64,000 bases of DNA from Polynucleobacter sp. MG-27-Goln-C1 (lineage in GTDB: Bacteria > Pseudomonadota > Gammaproteobacteria > Burkholderiales > Burkholderiaceae): NCBI RefSeq assembly GCF_018881905.1, contig NZ_JACVPM010000002.1, positions 1 through 64,000 of the forward strand. The letters are read 5' to 3'. Both the position numbers and the translations under genes were made by a program. Below the pieces are notes generated by a model. That model was not told the DNA's origin. It ran no database searches and saw nothing but the letters and a program-made list of their open reading frames with translations. This document shows, piece after piece, positions 24,751 to 34,263 of this stretch (position 1 is the first letter of the stretch; each line of letters starts with the position of its first letter).

Positions 24751-25701
24751 ATGAAGCTAGTTAAAGTAATTGCTCTGTCGCTCACTATGTTGTTTAGTGC
24801 AGCACAAGCACAAAATATTTCAGTAGCGACCGGCGGTACTGGTGGTGTTTATTACCCAATGGGTGGTGGACTTGCCTCAGTACTTTCTAGCAAGGTACCT
24901 GGAATGTCTGCAACCGCTGAAGTTACTGGCGGCTCGGTAGATAACCTAAACCTCATCGGTACAGGCAAGCCTTACGTTGGCTTCTCCATGGCCGATGCTG
25001 CTAAAGACGCTAAAGATGGTGAAGGTAAATTCACCAACAAGAAAATTGATTTGCGTACACTCTTAGTGCTTTACCCAAATCTCATGCACGTTGTAACAGT
25101 AGATTCCACTGGCATCAAATCAATGAAGGATCTCAAAGGTAAGCGTATTAGTACAGGCGCCCCTGGTAGCGCAACCGAAGTCATGGCATTTCGTCTATTA
25201 GAGGCTGCTGGCCTTGATAAAGACAAAGACGTCAAACGCGAGCGTTTGAGCGTAGCTGAGTCTGTCAATGCGGTAAAAGATCGCAAAATTGATGCCTTCT
25301 TCTGGGTTGGCGGCCTACCGACTGCTGCTGTTACTGATTTAGCTAATAGCCCCGGCATGAAAATCGTCATGATTGATAACGCTGCTGAAGTGGCTGCCAT
25401 GAACAAAAAATATGGCAACCTGTACTTTGCTGCTGACATCCCAAAAGAAACCTATAGCGGTATGGGTAAAAACAATAAAGTTGCTGGTGTAGCCAACATC
25501 CTCGTCGTCAATGCCAATATGCCTGATGATGAAGCTTACAAAATTGTGAAGGCTGTCTTTGATAACAAGCTTGAATTGGTTCGTACTCACAAGGAATACA
25601 TCAATGTAACCCTTGAGAATCAAAAACAAAACTCAACACCAATCGCATATCACCCAGGTGCAGCGAAGTATTTCAAAGAAAAGAACGTCAAGTTAAATTA
25701 A
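24751..25701 (+). CDS. TAXI-family TRAP transporter solute-binding protein
   Basis: 316 residues with a signal peptide (ending SAAQAQ). TAXI hallmarks: ISVATGGTGGVYYPMGGGLA directly after the signal and YHPGAAKYFKEKNV at the C-terminus. Periplasmic high-affinity binder for a carboxylate or glutamate-like ligand. GGAG precedes ATG 24751. A strong hairpin separates it from the permease gene, compatible with more binder than permease being made. Confidence 0.9.
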   Translation: MKLVKVIALSLTMLFSAAQAQNISVATGGTGGVYYPMGGGLASVLSSKVPGMSATAEVTGGSVDNLNLIGTGKPYVGFSMADAAKDAKDGEGKFTNKKIDLRTLLVLYPNLMHVVTVDSTGIKSMKDLKGKRISTGAPGSATEVMAFRLLEAAGLDKDKDVKRERLSVAESVNAVKDRKIDAFFWVGGLPTAAVTDLANSPGMKIVMIDNAAEVAAMNKKYGNLYFAADIPKETYSGMGKNNKVAGVANILVVNANMPDDEAYKIVKAVFDNKLELVRTHKEYINVTLENQKQNSTPIAYHPGAAKYFKEKNVKLN

Positions 25702-25719
25702 TTTAACTAAATCCCATCA

Positions 25720-25745
25720 TCAGGAGTGCTCACCAGCACTCCTGA
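25720..25745 (+). promoter_or_regulatory. Intercistronic hairpin between TAXI binder and TRAP permease
   Basis: Eleven-base-pair perfect stem TCAGGAGTGCT / AGCACTCCTGA with a CACC loop, followed by GTCTTTT. The T run is short and broken, so it could be a leaky terminator or a 3' stabiliser that keeps the binding-protein mRNA more abundant than the permease mRNA. Confidence 0.65.
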
Positions 25746-25806
25746 GTCTTTTGATAGTGAAGCATTAGTAGCATAAAAAGCTGTATATAAAAAAATAGGT
25801 AGAGAC

Positions 25807-27819
25807 ATGACACAAGCTGTGATTGATAACGAAACACAAGAAAAATTAGATGCCTTCATTAAGCAAGAGGAAGGTGATTCCAATGACTACAAAGGTCTCT
25901 TGGCCAAGTTCATCACCTTGGTGGCGGTTGGCATGTCACTCTTTCATCTATATGCCGCTTACTCGATTGTTCCAACACAGCAACTGCGGGTTATCCACGT
26001 AGCCTTAGTACTGTTTTTAGTTTTCCTGAGTTTTCCAATTGCAGCCCGATTTAAGAACCGCCTCATGTGGTGGGATACCTTATTTGCCATAGGCTCAGTA
26101 CTTGTCGCCTATTACATCCTCAGCGGTGGAGATGATCTGTTTGATCGCAATACTGCCCCGAATTCAACTGACGTCATGGTTGGTGTCTTTCTCATCGCCC
26201 TAATCCTAGAGAGCGTCAGAAGAACCAATGGCATGGTCTTGGTAGTAGTGACCTCGCTCTTCTTGGCGTACGCCCTTTTTGGCAACTACTTACCTGCCCC
26301 ATGGACACACAAAGGCTATGATCTTGATCGCCTAGTTGGCTACATGTACATGACCCTAGAGGGTATTTACGGGACTGCAGTAGACGTATCAGCTACCCTC
26401 ATTATTCTGTTCACTATTTTTGGCGCCTTCCTCCAGTTCACTGGTGCAGGCAAATTCTTTATCGACTTCTCTTTTGCCGCAATGGGTGGCAAATCTTCTG
26501 GTGTTGGTAGAACGATTGTGCTTTCCTCATTCTTATTGGGTGGTCCATCAGGTTCTGGCGTAGCTACTACCGTTACCGTTGGTTCCGTAGCAGCCCCAAT
26601 GCTAGATAAAGTCGGTTACGAAAAAAATGCGGCAGGTGGTTTGCTAGCTGCCGGCGGTTTAGGTGCAATCATCTCCCCACCTGTACTCGGCGCAGCGGCA
26701 TTCTTGATCGCTGACTTTTTGAAGATTTCTTACTTAGATGTGTTGCTGATGGCAACCATTCCAACCATTTTGTTTTACCTTGGCCTCTTGGTCATGGTGG
26801 AAATTGATGTACGCAAGTACGGAATGAAAAACATCCAGTTCAAAGCAGCGGAATCTGCCTGGCAGTTAACCAAAAAATATTGGTTCCACTTCTTCTCATT
26901 GGTTTCAATTGTGGTGTTCATGATGTTTGGCTTCTCGCCAGTCATGTCGGTGTTTTGGGCGACTGTCGTATCAGCACTATCTAGCATGCTGCGTCGTGAT
27001 ACCGCCATCATTCCTTGGGAGTGGTTCCAAGGCAAAGAGAAGATTTTCTCTGGTTTGTACAATTCGAACCTGACTAAAGCACTGGCATCTGGCTCAACTG
27101 GTGTTCTTGCGATTGCAGTGACCTGTGCTGGCGCTGGATTGATTGTTGGTACTGTTACCCTGACCGGTCTAGGCTTGAAGTTCAGCTCGATTGTGATTCA
27201 GTATGCGGGTGGCTCGCTCTTACTTACCGCCATCTTTACAGGCCTCGTGGTTTGGGTTGTCGGACTTGCCGTTCCAGTAACTGCGTCTTACATTATTTGC
27301 GCTGTGATCGCAGCGCCTGCATTGATTAATCTTGGTGTTCCAGAATTTGCAGCGCACATGTTCATTTTTTACTACGCGGTACTTTCTGAGGTATCCCCTC
27401 CGACAGCGCTTTCTCCTTTTGCGGCTGCGGCTATTTGTAAAGGTAATCCATACAAGACTACCTTGCAAACCTGGAAGTACGTTGCTCCAGCAATCTTGGT
27501 GCCATTCATGTTTGTGCTCGATAAGTCAGGCGTGAGCTTATTGCTAATGGGCTCCACCACCGCTTTAGAGCAAGCAGATTGGGCTCAGATCGCCTGGGTT
27601 TCATTTACAGCAGTAGTCGGCATCATCTGCTTAGCTGGTGGACTTCAAGGCTGGTTTATTGAAAAGACCAAAGTCTTTGAGCGCATCATTATGGTGATCG
27701 CAGGTGTGGCACTGGCCTACCCTTCAACCGAGGCTGACATCATTGGATTTGTAGGTTTTGGTTTGGTGCTGATTACTCAGTCAATCACCCATTTCAAATT
27801 AAATCCGAAGTCCAGCTAA
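25807..27819 (+). CDS. TRAP transporter permease, fused 4TM/12TM subunits
   Basis: 670 residues, the fused small (DctQ-like, N-terminal) and large (DctM-like) membrane subunits typical of TAXI systems. After a charged N-terminus come four helices, then the large-subunit core with GKSSGVGRTIVLSSFLLGGP, AAGGLGAIISPPVLGAAAFL and EVSPPTALSPFAAAAI. It uses a sodium or proton gradient to take up the ligand delivered by the protein at 24751. Stop is followed by a bidirectional terminator. Confidence 0.92.
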   Translation: MTQAVIDNETQEKLDAFIKQEEGDSNDYKGLLAKFITLVAVGMSLFHLYAAYSIVPTQQLRVIHVALVLFLVFLSFPIAARFKNRLMWWDTLFAIGSVLVAYYILSGGDDLFDRNTAPNSTDVMVGVFLIALILESVRRTNGMVLVVVTSLFLAYALFGNYLPAPWTHKGYDLDRLVGYMYMTLEGIYGTAVDVSATLIILFTIFGAFLQFTGAGKFFIDFSFAAMGGKSSGVGRTIVLSSFLLGGPSGSGVATTVTVGSVAAPMLDKVGYEKNAAGGLLAAGGLGAIISPPVLGAAAFLIADFLKISYLDVLLMATIPTILFYLGLLVMVEIDVRKYGMKNIQFKAAESAWQLTKKYWFHFFSLVSIVVFMMFGFSPVMSVFWATVVSALSSMLRRDTAIIPWEWFQGKEKIFSGLYNSNLTKALASGSTGVLAIAVTCAGAGLIVGTVTLTGLGLKFSSIVIQYAGGSLLLTAIFTGLVVWVVGLAVPVTASYIICAVIAAPALINLGVPEFAAHMFIFYYAVLSEVSPPTALSPFAAAAICKGNPYKTTLQTWKYVAPAILVPFMFVLDKSGVSLLLMGSTTALEQADWAQIAWVSFTAVVGIICLAGGLQGWFIEKTKVFERIIMVIAGVALAYPSTEADIIGFVGFGLVLITQSITHFKLNPKSS

Positions 27820-27844
27820 GAGTATTTCAGCTACATCAGAACAT

Positions 27845-27875
27845 AAAAAATCCCGCACATGAGGCGGGATTTTTT
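27845..27875. terminator. Bidirectional terminator between TRAP permease and MR/MLE gene
   Basis: AAAAAATCCCGC - ACATGAG - GCGGGATTTTTT: six GC-rich pairs flanked by an A run and a T run, so it serves both convergent genes. Confidence 0.85.
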
Positions 27876-27896
27876 ATTGCCAGGAATTTAAATCTA

Positions 27897-29030
27897 TTAC
27901 ACAATCTTGGTCCACGCAGTCTTGCCGGCATACTTTTTAATCGCAGCCTCATCAAACTCAAAGCCCAATCCTGGAGTTTTATGCAGAATCAAGTCGCCAT
28001 TCTTAAAAGTAAGCTGCTTATTAATCAATCTACGGAAGTTCAGGACCTGATCATCTAGGAAAAATTCTACGAAGCGGGCATTTGGCGTTGCTGCGACTAA
28101 AGGTGCATGCAGATCATGCATCCAATGCGGGCAAACAATCACACCCTTTAGATCTGCGTAAGCAGAAATACGACGCCACTCGGTAATACCGCCACACACA
28201 GCTGCATCAGACTGCAAAATAGCTGCCCCACCTGCATCGATGAGCTCCCTGAAACGCCAGCGTCCTGCCTCCATCTCACCCGTAGCAACGTTGATCTTGG
28301 TTTGGCGCGCTAGAGCCGCATGCAGATCAATGGCATCAGGTGAAAATGGCTCTTCAATCCAATAGGGGTTATAAGCCTCAAAGCGACGAATGTATTCCAG
28401 GGCAGTTGGTAGATCACGCCAGGCATTATTGGCATCCAAGGTCAGCAAAACGTCCTCACCAACGGCCTTACGAGCAGCCTTAACGCGCGCTTCTTCTTCC
28501 CTTGGGGATAGGCGCCCTACTTTCATTTTGACGGCCTTAAAGCCCTGTTTAACGTAGGACTCCATCTCTTTGCCCAACTTGGCGGGGGTTTTACCGTCTA
28601 GATAGTAGCCACCACTGGCATAAGCTGGGACGCGGTCATCTACGACTGATCCCAAATAATGGTGAAGGGGTAACTTGGCAGCACGGGCATTTAAATCCCA
28701 GAGTGCTGTATCCAAAATCGAGATACCGCGCATGACAGCACCAGCACGCCCTTGCAAAATGGACTCGTTATACATATCCATCCACAGACCTTCACTGCGA
28801 TGGCTATTTTGACCAATCAGTTTTGGGGCTAGCAATTGCTCTACTGCAATCTTAGCAATATCGCCGCCAGCACTACCCACATAGCAAAAGCCAATACCCT
28901 CATTGCCATCCTTGCCGCGTACCTTGACTAAGCAATAGTGACGCTCTGAAACCGTCCGAGTAGAAAAAGAGGTAACTTTATCTAGAGGCACCGCTACTGC
29001 AGCAACTGATACCGACTCAATGATGGGCAT
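27897..29030 (-). CDS. Mandelate racemase/muconate lactonizing enzyme family protein (acid-sugar dehydratase type)
   Basis: 377 residues from ATG 29030 (AGGAG six bases upstream). Enolase-superfamily capping domain then barrel. Catalytic positions of the mandelate-racemase group are present: KMK at 168-170, metal ligands Asp199 (LDANNAW), Glu226 (WIEEP) and Glu252 (TGEMEAG), Asp275, and His302 (CPHWMHD). Enzymes with Lys-x-Lys and this His-Asp pair dehydrate or epimerise acid sugars by abstracting the proton next to a carboxylate. Convergent with the TRAP permease, so it probably handles the imported compound. Confidence 0.88.
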   Translation of the reverse strand: MPIIESVSVAAVAVPLDKVTSFSTRTVSERHYCLVKVRGKDGNEGIGFCYVGSAGGDIAKIAVEQLLAPKLIGQNSHRSEGLWMDMYNESILQGRAGAVMRGISILDTALWDLNARAAKLPLHHYLGSVVDDRVPAYASGGYYLDGKTPAKLGKEMESYVKQGFKAVKMKVGRLSPREEEARVKAARKAVGEDVLLTLDANNAWRDLPTALEYIRRFEAYNPYWIEEPFSPDAIDLHAALARQTKINVATGEMEAGRWRFRELIDAGGAAILQSDAAVCGGITEWRRISAYADLKGVIVCPHWMHDLHAPLVAATPNARFVEFFLDDQVLNFRRLINKQLTFKNGDLILHKTPGLGFEFDEAAIKKYAGKTAWTKIV

Positions 29031-29155
29031 GGGGACTCCTATATTCAAAAAATTATTGTAGCCATAATTAGGAATGTATGACGGCTCCCAAATAAGGAAT
29101 AATGAGTCGCTTCAGAATTCAGAATCAGCTTCATCTACGAAGATTTGGAGACATT

Positions 29156-30082
29156 ATGAGCAAAGTTGTTGTCATGGGAACGGGCACTATGGGGGTTGGC
29201 ATTGCAGCCAGCTTTCTGGCTTATGGTGCCAAAACAATTTTGTTAGGCAGGGATCCTAATAAAGCAAAGCTCAGCCTTTCTAAGGTGGAGGCCTGTGCCG
29301 ATACTATTAATCCTACATGGCGAGATAGTGGCGCCCAGTTAGTTGCCGGCAGCATTGCAGATTGGTCGGATTGGCAAAATACCGATCTTGTTATTGAAAC
29401 CATCTCTGAACGTCTTGATCTCAAAAAGGCGCTATTTACAGAGCTTGATCAGCGTGTGCCGCCTAACATTCCGATTGGCAGCAACAGCTCAGGCTTTCCT
29501 ATTAGCGATATTGCGCAAGGTCTAGCAACAAGCCATCGCATGTTCAATACTCATTACTTTATGCCAGCTCACATTGTTCCTTTGGTGGAGGTGGTCTTGG
29601 GTGAAAATTCTGATCCACAGATGGCTGAGCAGATTTGCAATCTGTATCGTAGCCATGGCAAAAAACCGGTCTTAGTCAAGCGAGATATTCCAGGGTTTTT
29701 AGCCAACCGAATACAGCACGCCTTAATGCGCGAGGCACTTTCTTTAGTGCAAGAAGGAATCGCCTCACCAGATGATGTTGATACTGCAGTGCGCTATAGC
29801 TTTGGCTTTCGTTATGCTGCAGTCGGCCCCATGACTCAAAAAGAAATCTCCGGCTGGGAAGGTATGACACTAGCTGCAGAGGTAATCTATCCCTCCCTCT
29901 CAAATATCCAATCACCACCCGCTTGCGTTATGGATCTGGTCAATTCTGGAAAAACAGGTATAGCTAAAGGCGCAGGGTTTAGAGAGTGGTCACCAGAGGA
30001 GGCGGCCCAAATGAAGCAAGTCTATGAGGCACGTCTGAAGGCAGCCTTTGAAGTGCTAAAAATAGCACCTGAATTGAATTAA
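29156..30082 (+). CDS. 3-hydroxyacyl-CoA dehydrogenase family (hydroxyacid dehydrogenase), paralog 2
   Basis: 308 residues from ATG 29156 (GGAG upstream). VVVMGTGTMGVGIAASFLAY is the NAD motif; SNSSGFPISDIAQ, HYFMPAHIVPLVEVV and IPGFLANRIQHALMREALS match the homolog at 21828 position by position. The two proteins are clearly paralogous but diverged. It is divergent from the MR/MLE gene. Confidence 0.87.
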   Translation: MSKVVVMGTGTMGVGIAASFLAYGAKTILLGRDPNKAKLSLSKVEACADTINPTWRDSGAQLVAGSIADWSDWQNTDLVIETISERLDLKKALFTELDQRVPPNIPIGSNSSGFPISDIAQGLATSHRMFNTHYFMPAHIVPLVEVVLGENSDPQMAEQICNLYRSHGKKPVLVKRDIPGFLANRIQHALMREALSLVQEGIASPDDVDTAVRYSFGFRYAAVGPMTQKEISGWEGMTLAAEVIYPSLSNIQSPPACVMDLVNSGKTGIAKGAGFREWSPEEAAQMKQVYEARLKAAFEVLKIAPELN

Positions 30083-30114
30083 ACCAGATTTATTGCGATA
30101 CAGCACACTTCAAA

Positions 30115-31617
30115 ATGCCGCGATCTTTCACAACAATATTGGATAATTGGGGTGTGAAGAAAAATGTCTGTGCGCGGCCCCTCTTTTTAAAAGGGGCAAT
30201 CAACGTAATTGGATTCGCCTTAGTTGGCCTCATTCAACTGCCAGGGGTAGAGCTCGTCTCTAGCGCCCTAGCGCAAACTACAAGCCAAACTAGCAAAGCC
30301 AGCAAGACCCCACAAGTTAAACAGAAGACCGTTATACAAAGTAGTAAGCAAGTCGGACTCAAAGTGAAGCAAGGCACACTCAATCAATACTCCAAAAGCA
30401 TGAGCCTGAATCCTGAGTTATTCAAACGGATTGAAGGCGAGTACAGCAATGATGGCGGCTCGAATTTGGACTACCGCGTCCAACGTGGCTGTCTCCGACG
30501 CAGCTATAACGAAGATAACCTCCCAGCCAATTTGGGGTTAAATGATCGCAACTTCAATGATTTTTTTAAAGCCCAAACCAAAGGCTTTTTTGATCGAATG
30601 CGCGGCAACTGCATTCCATATGCGCTAGCTCTTGGAAGTCGTAACCGCTTCGAATCGCTCAGCATTATGAACGGCCCCATTCAGGACGCCAAGACAGAGA
30701 TATGGACTTTTACGCCTTCAGCAGCAGGCAGCTTCTTAATTCAACAAGACTACCTTAAAGACGAGTCAAAACGTTTTACAGAAATTCAGTTGCCATTACG
30801 CGATGTTTTATATGACCCTAAAAAAGTAGGCGATAAATTGCCGGTGGAGCTGATTTGGGAATTGAACTCCGTAATTAAACAAATTTACCCAGAAGAAAAC
30901 AGTGCTTTAGAAAACACCAACAGTGTTGTGCGTTTGATAGTGGACTTTGGCGATAAAGAGCGCTGGGCGCAAATTTGGGCAGCTGAAATTATTGATCCAG
31001 CATCTGGTGAAGTATTTTCTAGTGCATTTTGGGTTGAGAGAAGTGATATTCCCGGTGGCTTTTATACCGCCAGTGGCGAGTCTATCGAGCGCACCTTTTG
31101 GACCAACCCCTTAAGTTATCGACGTATATCTAGAGGTGTTGGAAGCGTAAGAGCATCGAGCAAGAAAGTTGCCCCATCCAAAAATACCAATGCAGCGGTG
31201 GCAGCGCCAAAGCAACGATATCGAACCCATATGGGGATTGATTACTCAGCACCGATTGGGACGCCAATCTTTAGCGTAGCGACCGGCAAGGTAGTGCATT
31301 TGGGCTATAGCGGCGCATTTGGCAATCTGATCATCCTTGAGCATCCTGGCAACTATCGCACCTACTATGCACACTTAAGTAATTACAACGCTGAACTAGA
31401 AGTTGGTAACGAAGTGCGTCGTGGTTTAGAGATCGGCTATGTTGGATCAACCGGACGCTCTACTGGCCCTCACCTGCACTTTGAATTAAGAAAAGATGGT
31501 ATCTATGTGGATCCCTATGGTGCTAAAACTGAATTAGATTTATGGAATATGCGCGATAGTGATAGCGGCTTACTCACTAGAGAAATTCTGTTGCTAGGTA
31601 CACCCCTCAAGAATTAA
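30115..31617 (+). CDS. M23-family peptidoglycan endopeptidase
   Basis: 500 residues. An N-terminal hydrophobic segment (about 24-54, ending SSALAQ) is a signal peptide or anchor; a middle region of about 270 residues has two OapA/LysM-like or unknown modules; the C-terminal LytM domain has HMGIDYSAPIGTPIFSV and the metal motif GPHLHFELRK, preceded by YYAHLSNY. Zinc-dependent cleavage of murein cross-bridges. The ATG at 30115 lacks a clear ribosome-binding site; GTG about 12 codons later is an alternative. Confidence 0.85.
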   Translation: MPRSFTTILDNWGVKKNVCARPLFLKGAINVIGFALVGLIQLPGVELVSSALAQTTSQTSKASKTPQVKQKTVIQSSKQVGLKVKQGTLNQYSKSMSLNPELFKRIEGEYSNDGGSNLDYRVQRGCLRRSYNEDNLPANLGLNDRNFNDFFKAQTKGFFDRMRGNCIPYALALGSRNRFESLSIMNGPIQDAKTEIWTFTPSAAGSFLIQQDYLKDESKRFTEIQLPLRDVLYDPKKVGDKLPVELIWELNSVIKQIYPEENSALENTNSVVRLIVDFGDKERWAQIWAAEIIDPASGEVFSSAFWVERSDIPGGFYTASGESIERTFWTNPLSYRRISRGVGSVRASSKKVAPSKNTNAAVAAPKQRYRTHMGIDYSAPIGTPIFSVATGKVVHLGYSGAFGNLIILEHPGNYRTYYAHLSNYNAELEVGNEVRRGLEIGYVGSTGRSTGPHLHFELRKDGIYVDPYGAKTELDLWNMRDSDSGLLTREILLLGTPLKN

Positions 31618-31644
31618 ATAATCCTTATCAATCCAGAAATAAAC

Positions 31645-31672
31645 AAGGGGCCCATCAGGCCCCTTTAATTTT
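31645..31672 (+). terminator. Terminator after the M23 gene
   Basis: AAGGGGCC - CATCA - GGCCCCTT, an eight-pair perfect stem, followed by TTAATTTTTT. It ends the plus-strand gene and lies just before the stop of the convergent UspA gene. Confidence 0.85.
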
Positions 31673-31686
31673 TTCAGTCTCGTGTA

Positions 31687-32127
31687 TTAGCCAAGAACTA
31701 ATACTGGCAACTTAGCATGCACAATTACTTCATGCGTTTCGCTACCCAATAAAACACTCTTAATGCCTGTACGCTTATGTGAAGCCATCACGATCACATC
31801 TGCCTTAGCCTTCTTGGCACCTTCCAAAATACCCTCAGATAAAATACTATCTGCGATATGCAAGGTATTCACCTTAATACCAGCCCCTAATGAGACAGTT
31901 GCTTTTTTAAAGACATCCTTAGCAAACGCCTCACATACCTTCTGATGCTCCTTTTGAGAGATGCCATAACCCATCGTGCTATCGGAATAGACCATGGGCG
32001 GCATTGGGTCAGAAACATAAACTAATGTCACAGCGGCTTTATCAGCCTTAGCAAGTGCCGCAACCTTCTTTAAAGACTTTTTACTCACATCTGAACCATC
32101 AACTGGTACTAATAAGTGCTTGAACAT
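31687..32127 (-). CDS. Universal stress protein, UspA family
   Basis: 146 residues. Begins MFKHLLVPVDGSDVSKKSLK and ends with the ATP-binding signature GSETHEVIVHAKLPVLVLG after MASHKRTGIKSVLLGS, typical of ATP-binding (UspFG/MJ0577) members. Cytosolic dimer involved in stress endurance. Single-gene unit flanked by a terminator. Confidence 0.92.
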   Translation of the reverse strand: MFKHLLVPVDGSDVSKKSLKKVAALAKADKAAVTLVYVSDPMPPMVYSDSTMGYGISQKEHQKVCEAFAKDVFKKATVSLGAGIKVNTLHIADSILSEGILEGAKKAKADVIVMASHKRTGIKSVLLGSETHEVIVHAKLPVLVLG

Positions 32128-32214
32128 ATTGACTCCTGTTAAATTAAACCCTAATACCTTCCTTACATCATAATCCTAATTATTCATCTGTAAAAGCATA
32201 AAAGGGGCACCAAA

Positions 32215-32616
32215 TTGCTCAAGTATCTAGCGGTCTATTTTTCATTCTTACTAACATTAGTCGTCATTGATTTAATTTGGCTCCTCGGTATCGCTAAGAA
32301 TCTCTACCACGATGATATGGGCTCACTGATGGCTAGTGAACCCAAGTTGCTGGCTGGACTCGGTTTTTATCTGCTGTATGCACTTGGCGCCTCAATTTTT
32401 GTCATCCTTCCAGCAATTTCGAAGCAGTCTTGGATATATGCAGCGCAATATGGCGCCCTTTTTGGTTTCTTTTGCTACATGACTTACGACTTAACCAACC
32501 TCGCAGTCATTCGTGACTTTCCCATTCGATTGGCATTTGTCGATATCGCTTGGGGTTCTGCAGTGACAGCACTCTCCGCTACTGTTGCCTACTGGGTTGG
32601 TAGTCGCATAGCCTGA
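32215..32616 (+). CDS. DUF2177-family membrane protein
   Basis: 133 residues, four membrane segments. TTG start at 32215 with AAGGGG seven bases upstream. YFSFLLTLVVIDLIWLLGIA and CYMTYDLTNLAVIRDFP are typical of DUF2177. Function is unknown. The SulP gene follows 13 bases later, so they may be co-transcribed. Confidence 0.85.
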   Translation: MLKYLAVYFSFLLTLVVIDLIWLLGIAKNLYHDDMGSLMASEPKLLAGLGFYLLYALGASIFVILPAISKQSWIYAAQYGALFGFFCYMTYDLTNLAVIRDFPIRLAFVDIAWGSAVTALSATVAYWVGSRIA

Positions 32617-32629
32617 AGCTCTCTCTCCA

Positions 32630-34261
32630 ATGAATCTCTTTCACCCGAAACTACTCGATTCTTTTAAAGGATATAACGCGGGTCTGCTCAGTAAAGATGT
32701 ATTGGCGGGCATTACGGTTGGTGTAGTTGCGCTGCCATTGGCAATGGCATTTGCGATTGCTAGCGGACTCAAACCAGAGGCGGGCATCTTTACAGCAATC
32801 ATTGCTGGTGGACTAATTTCGATACTAGGCGGTAGTCGCGTTCAAATTGGTGGTCCAGCCGGCGCATTCATTGTGATTATGTACGGTATTGTTGATCATT
32901 ACGGAATTGCGAATTTACTCTTGGCAACTGCTATGTCGGGAGTATTTTTATTTCTGATGGGACTCTTTCGTCTTGGGACTTTAATTCGTTTTATTCCAGT
33001 CGCCGTCATTATTGGATTTACCAATGGAATTGCCGTACTAATTGGTCTGTCTCAAGTGAAAGAATTTTTTGGCCTGCAAATTACGAAGATGCCTGCTGAA
33101 TTTTTTCAGGCCATTCAAACGCTCTATGCAGCTGCTGACACTGTAAATCCAGCTGCCCTCATGCTATCGATGGGGAGTCTTGCTCTACTCATTTCTTGGC
33201 GGGCATTTCAAAAGCATCTCGGTTATCTAAGCCACATTCCAGGAACAGTCATTGCAATGGCTATAGCCACCATAGTTACTGGGATATTTAATCTTCCGGT
33301 TGACACGATAGGGAGTCGCTTTGGTGGCATACCCTCAGGACTACCCAGCTTTGAATGGATCCCAATTAGTTGGGGTACCGCACAGTTTGTGATTGCCCCA
33401 GCCATTACTCTTGCTCTCCTTGGTGCCATTGAATCACTACTGTGCGCACGAATTGCTGATGGACTCATTCATGATCGCCATGAATCCAATCAAGAGCTGA
33501 TGGCCCAGGGCCTTGCCAATCTAGTGACTCCATTTTTTGGTGGCATGCCAGCTACAGGAACCATTGCCAGAACAGTCACCAATATACAGAGCGGTGCAAG
33601 CACTCCGATTGCTGGGATCGTTCACTCGATTACACTGCTCGTAATTATTTTGTTTGGCGCTCCACTGGCTAAAGATATCCCCTTGGCTAGCCTAGCTGCC
33701 ATCCTGATGTTTGTTGCATGGAATATGGGTGAGTGGAGAAAGTTTGCTGACCTAAAACAATTTCGCCTGCCTTATCGCATGACTATGTTGAGCGTCTTTT
33801 TTCTGACAATCATCCTGGATCTCACGGTAGCAATACAGGTAGGCCTACTTTTAGCATTTATTACTTTCATCTATCGCATCTCAAGTCTTTCGCGCTACGA
33901 ATCAGCAAGTGCCGCCGACTTTCCAGAGCTGGAGCAACACCATGGACATGTTGCTGCGTTCAGAATTTACGGTGCTATCTTTTTTGGCGCAGTAAAAATT
34001 TTAGAGCGCATTGAAAATGAATTACCTTCAAAAGTGTTAGTGCTTGATCTCAAGAATGTGATCTACATCGATGTTTCCGGCATGGACGCCCTGCTTGAGC
34101 TTGAAGAGGTTTGCAATAATCGCGGTATTAAGCTGATGATTTGTGGGCTAGCACATCAACCTTATGAAATGGCGGTACGTGGAGGCCTGTTAGAGCGACT
34201 CCCTGCTGATTGCATTTACCCAGATCTACATCACGGCATAGCGGCAGCAATAAGTCAGTAA
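32630..34261 (+). CDS. SulP-family anion transporter with STAS domain
   Basis: 543 residues: about ten to twelve membrane helices (VLAGITVGVVALPLAMAFAI, GSRVQIGGPAGAFIVIMYG) followed by a C-terminal cytoplasmic STAS domain from about residue 440 (VLVLDLKNVIYIDVSGMDAL). Family substrates are sulfate, bicarbonate or C4-dicarboxylates. It is convergent with the DsbD_2 gene, with two bases between stops. Confidence 0.9.
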   Translation: MNLFHPKLLDSFKGYNAGLLSKDVLAGITVGVVALPLAMAFAIASGLKPEAGIFTAIIAGGLISILGGSRVQIGGPAGAFIVIMYGIVDHYGIANLLLATAMSGVFLFLMGLFRLGTLIRFIPVAVIIGFTNGIAVLIGLSQVKEFFGLQITKMPAEFFQAIQTLYAAADTVNPAALMLSMGSLALLISWRAFQKHLGYLSHIPGTVIAMAIATIVTGIFNLPVDTIGSRFGGIPSGLPSFEWIPISWGTAQFVIAPAITLALLGAIESLLCARIADGLIHDRHESNQELMAQGLANLVTPFFGGMPATGTIARTVTNIQSGASTPIAGIVHSITLLVIILFGAPLAKDIPLASLAAILMFVAWNMGEWRKFADLKQFRLPYRMTMLSVFFLTIILDLTVAIQVGLLLAFITFIYRISSLSRYESASAADFPELEQHHGHVAAFRIYGAIFFGAVKILERIENELPSKVLVLDLKNVIYIDVSGMDALLELEEVCNNRGIKLMICGLAHQPYEMAVRGGLLERLPADCIYPDLHHGIAAAISQ

Positions 34262-34263
34262 GA

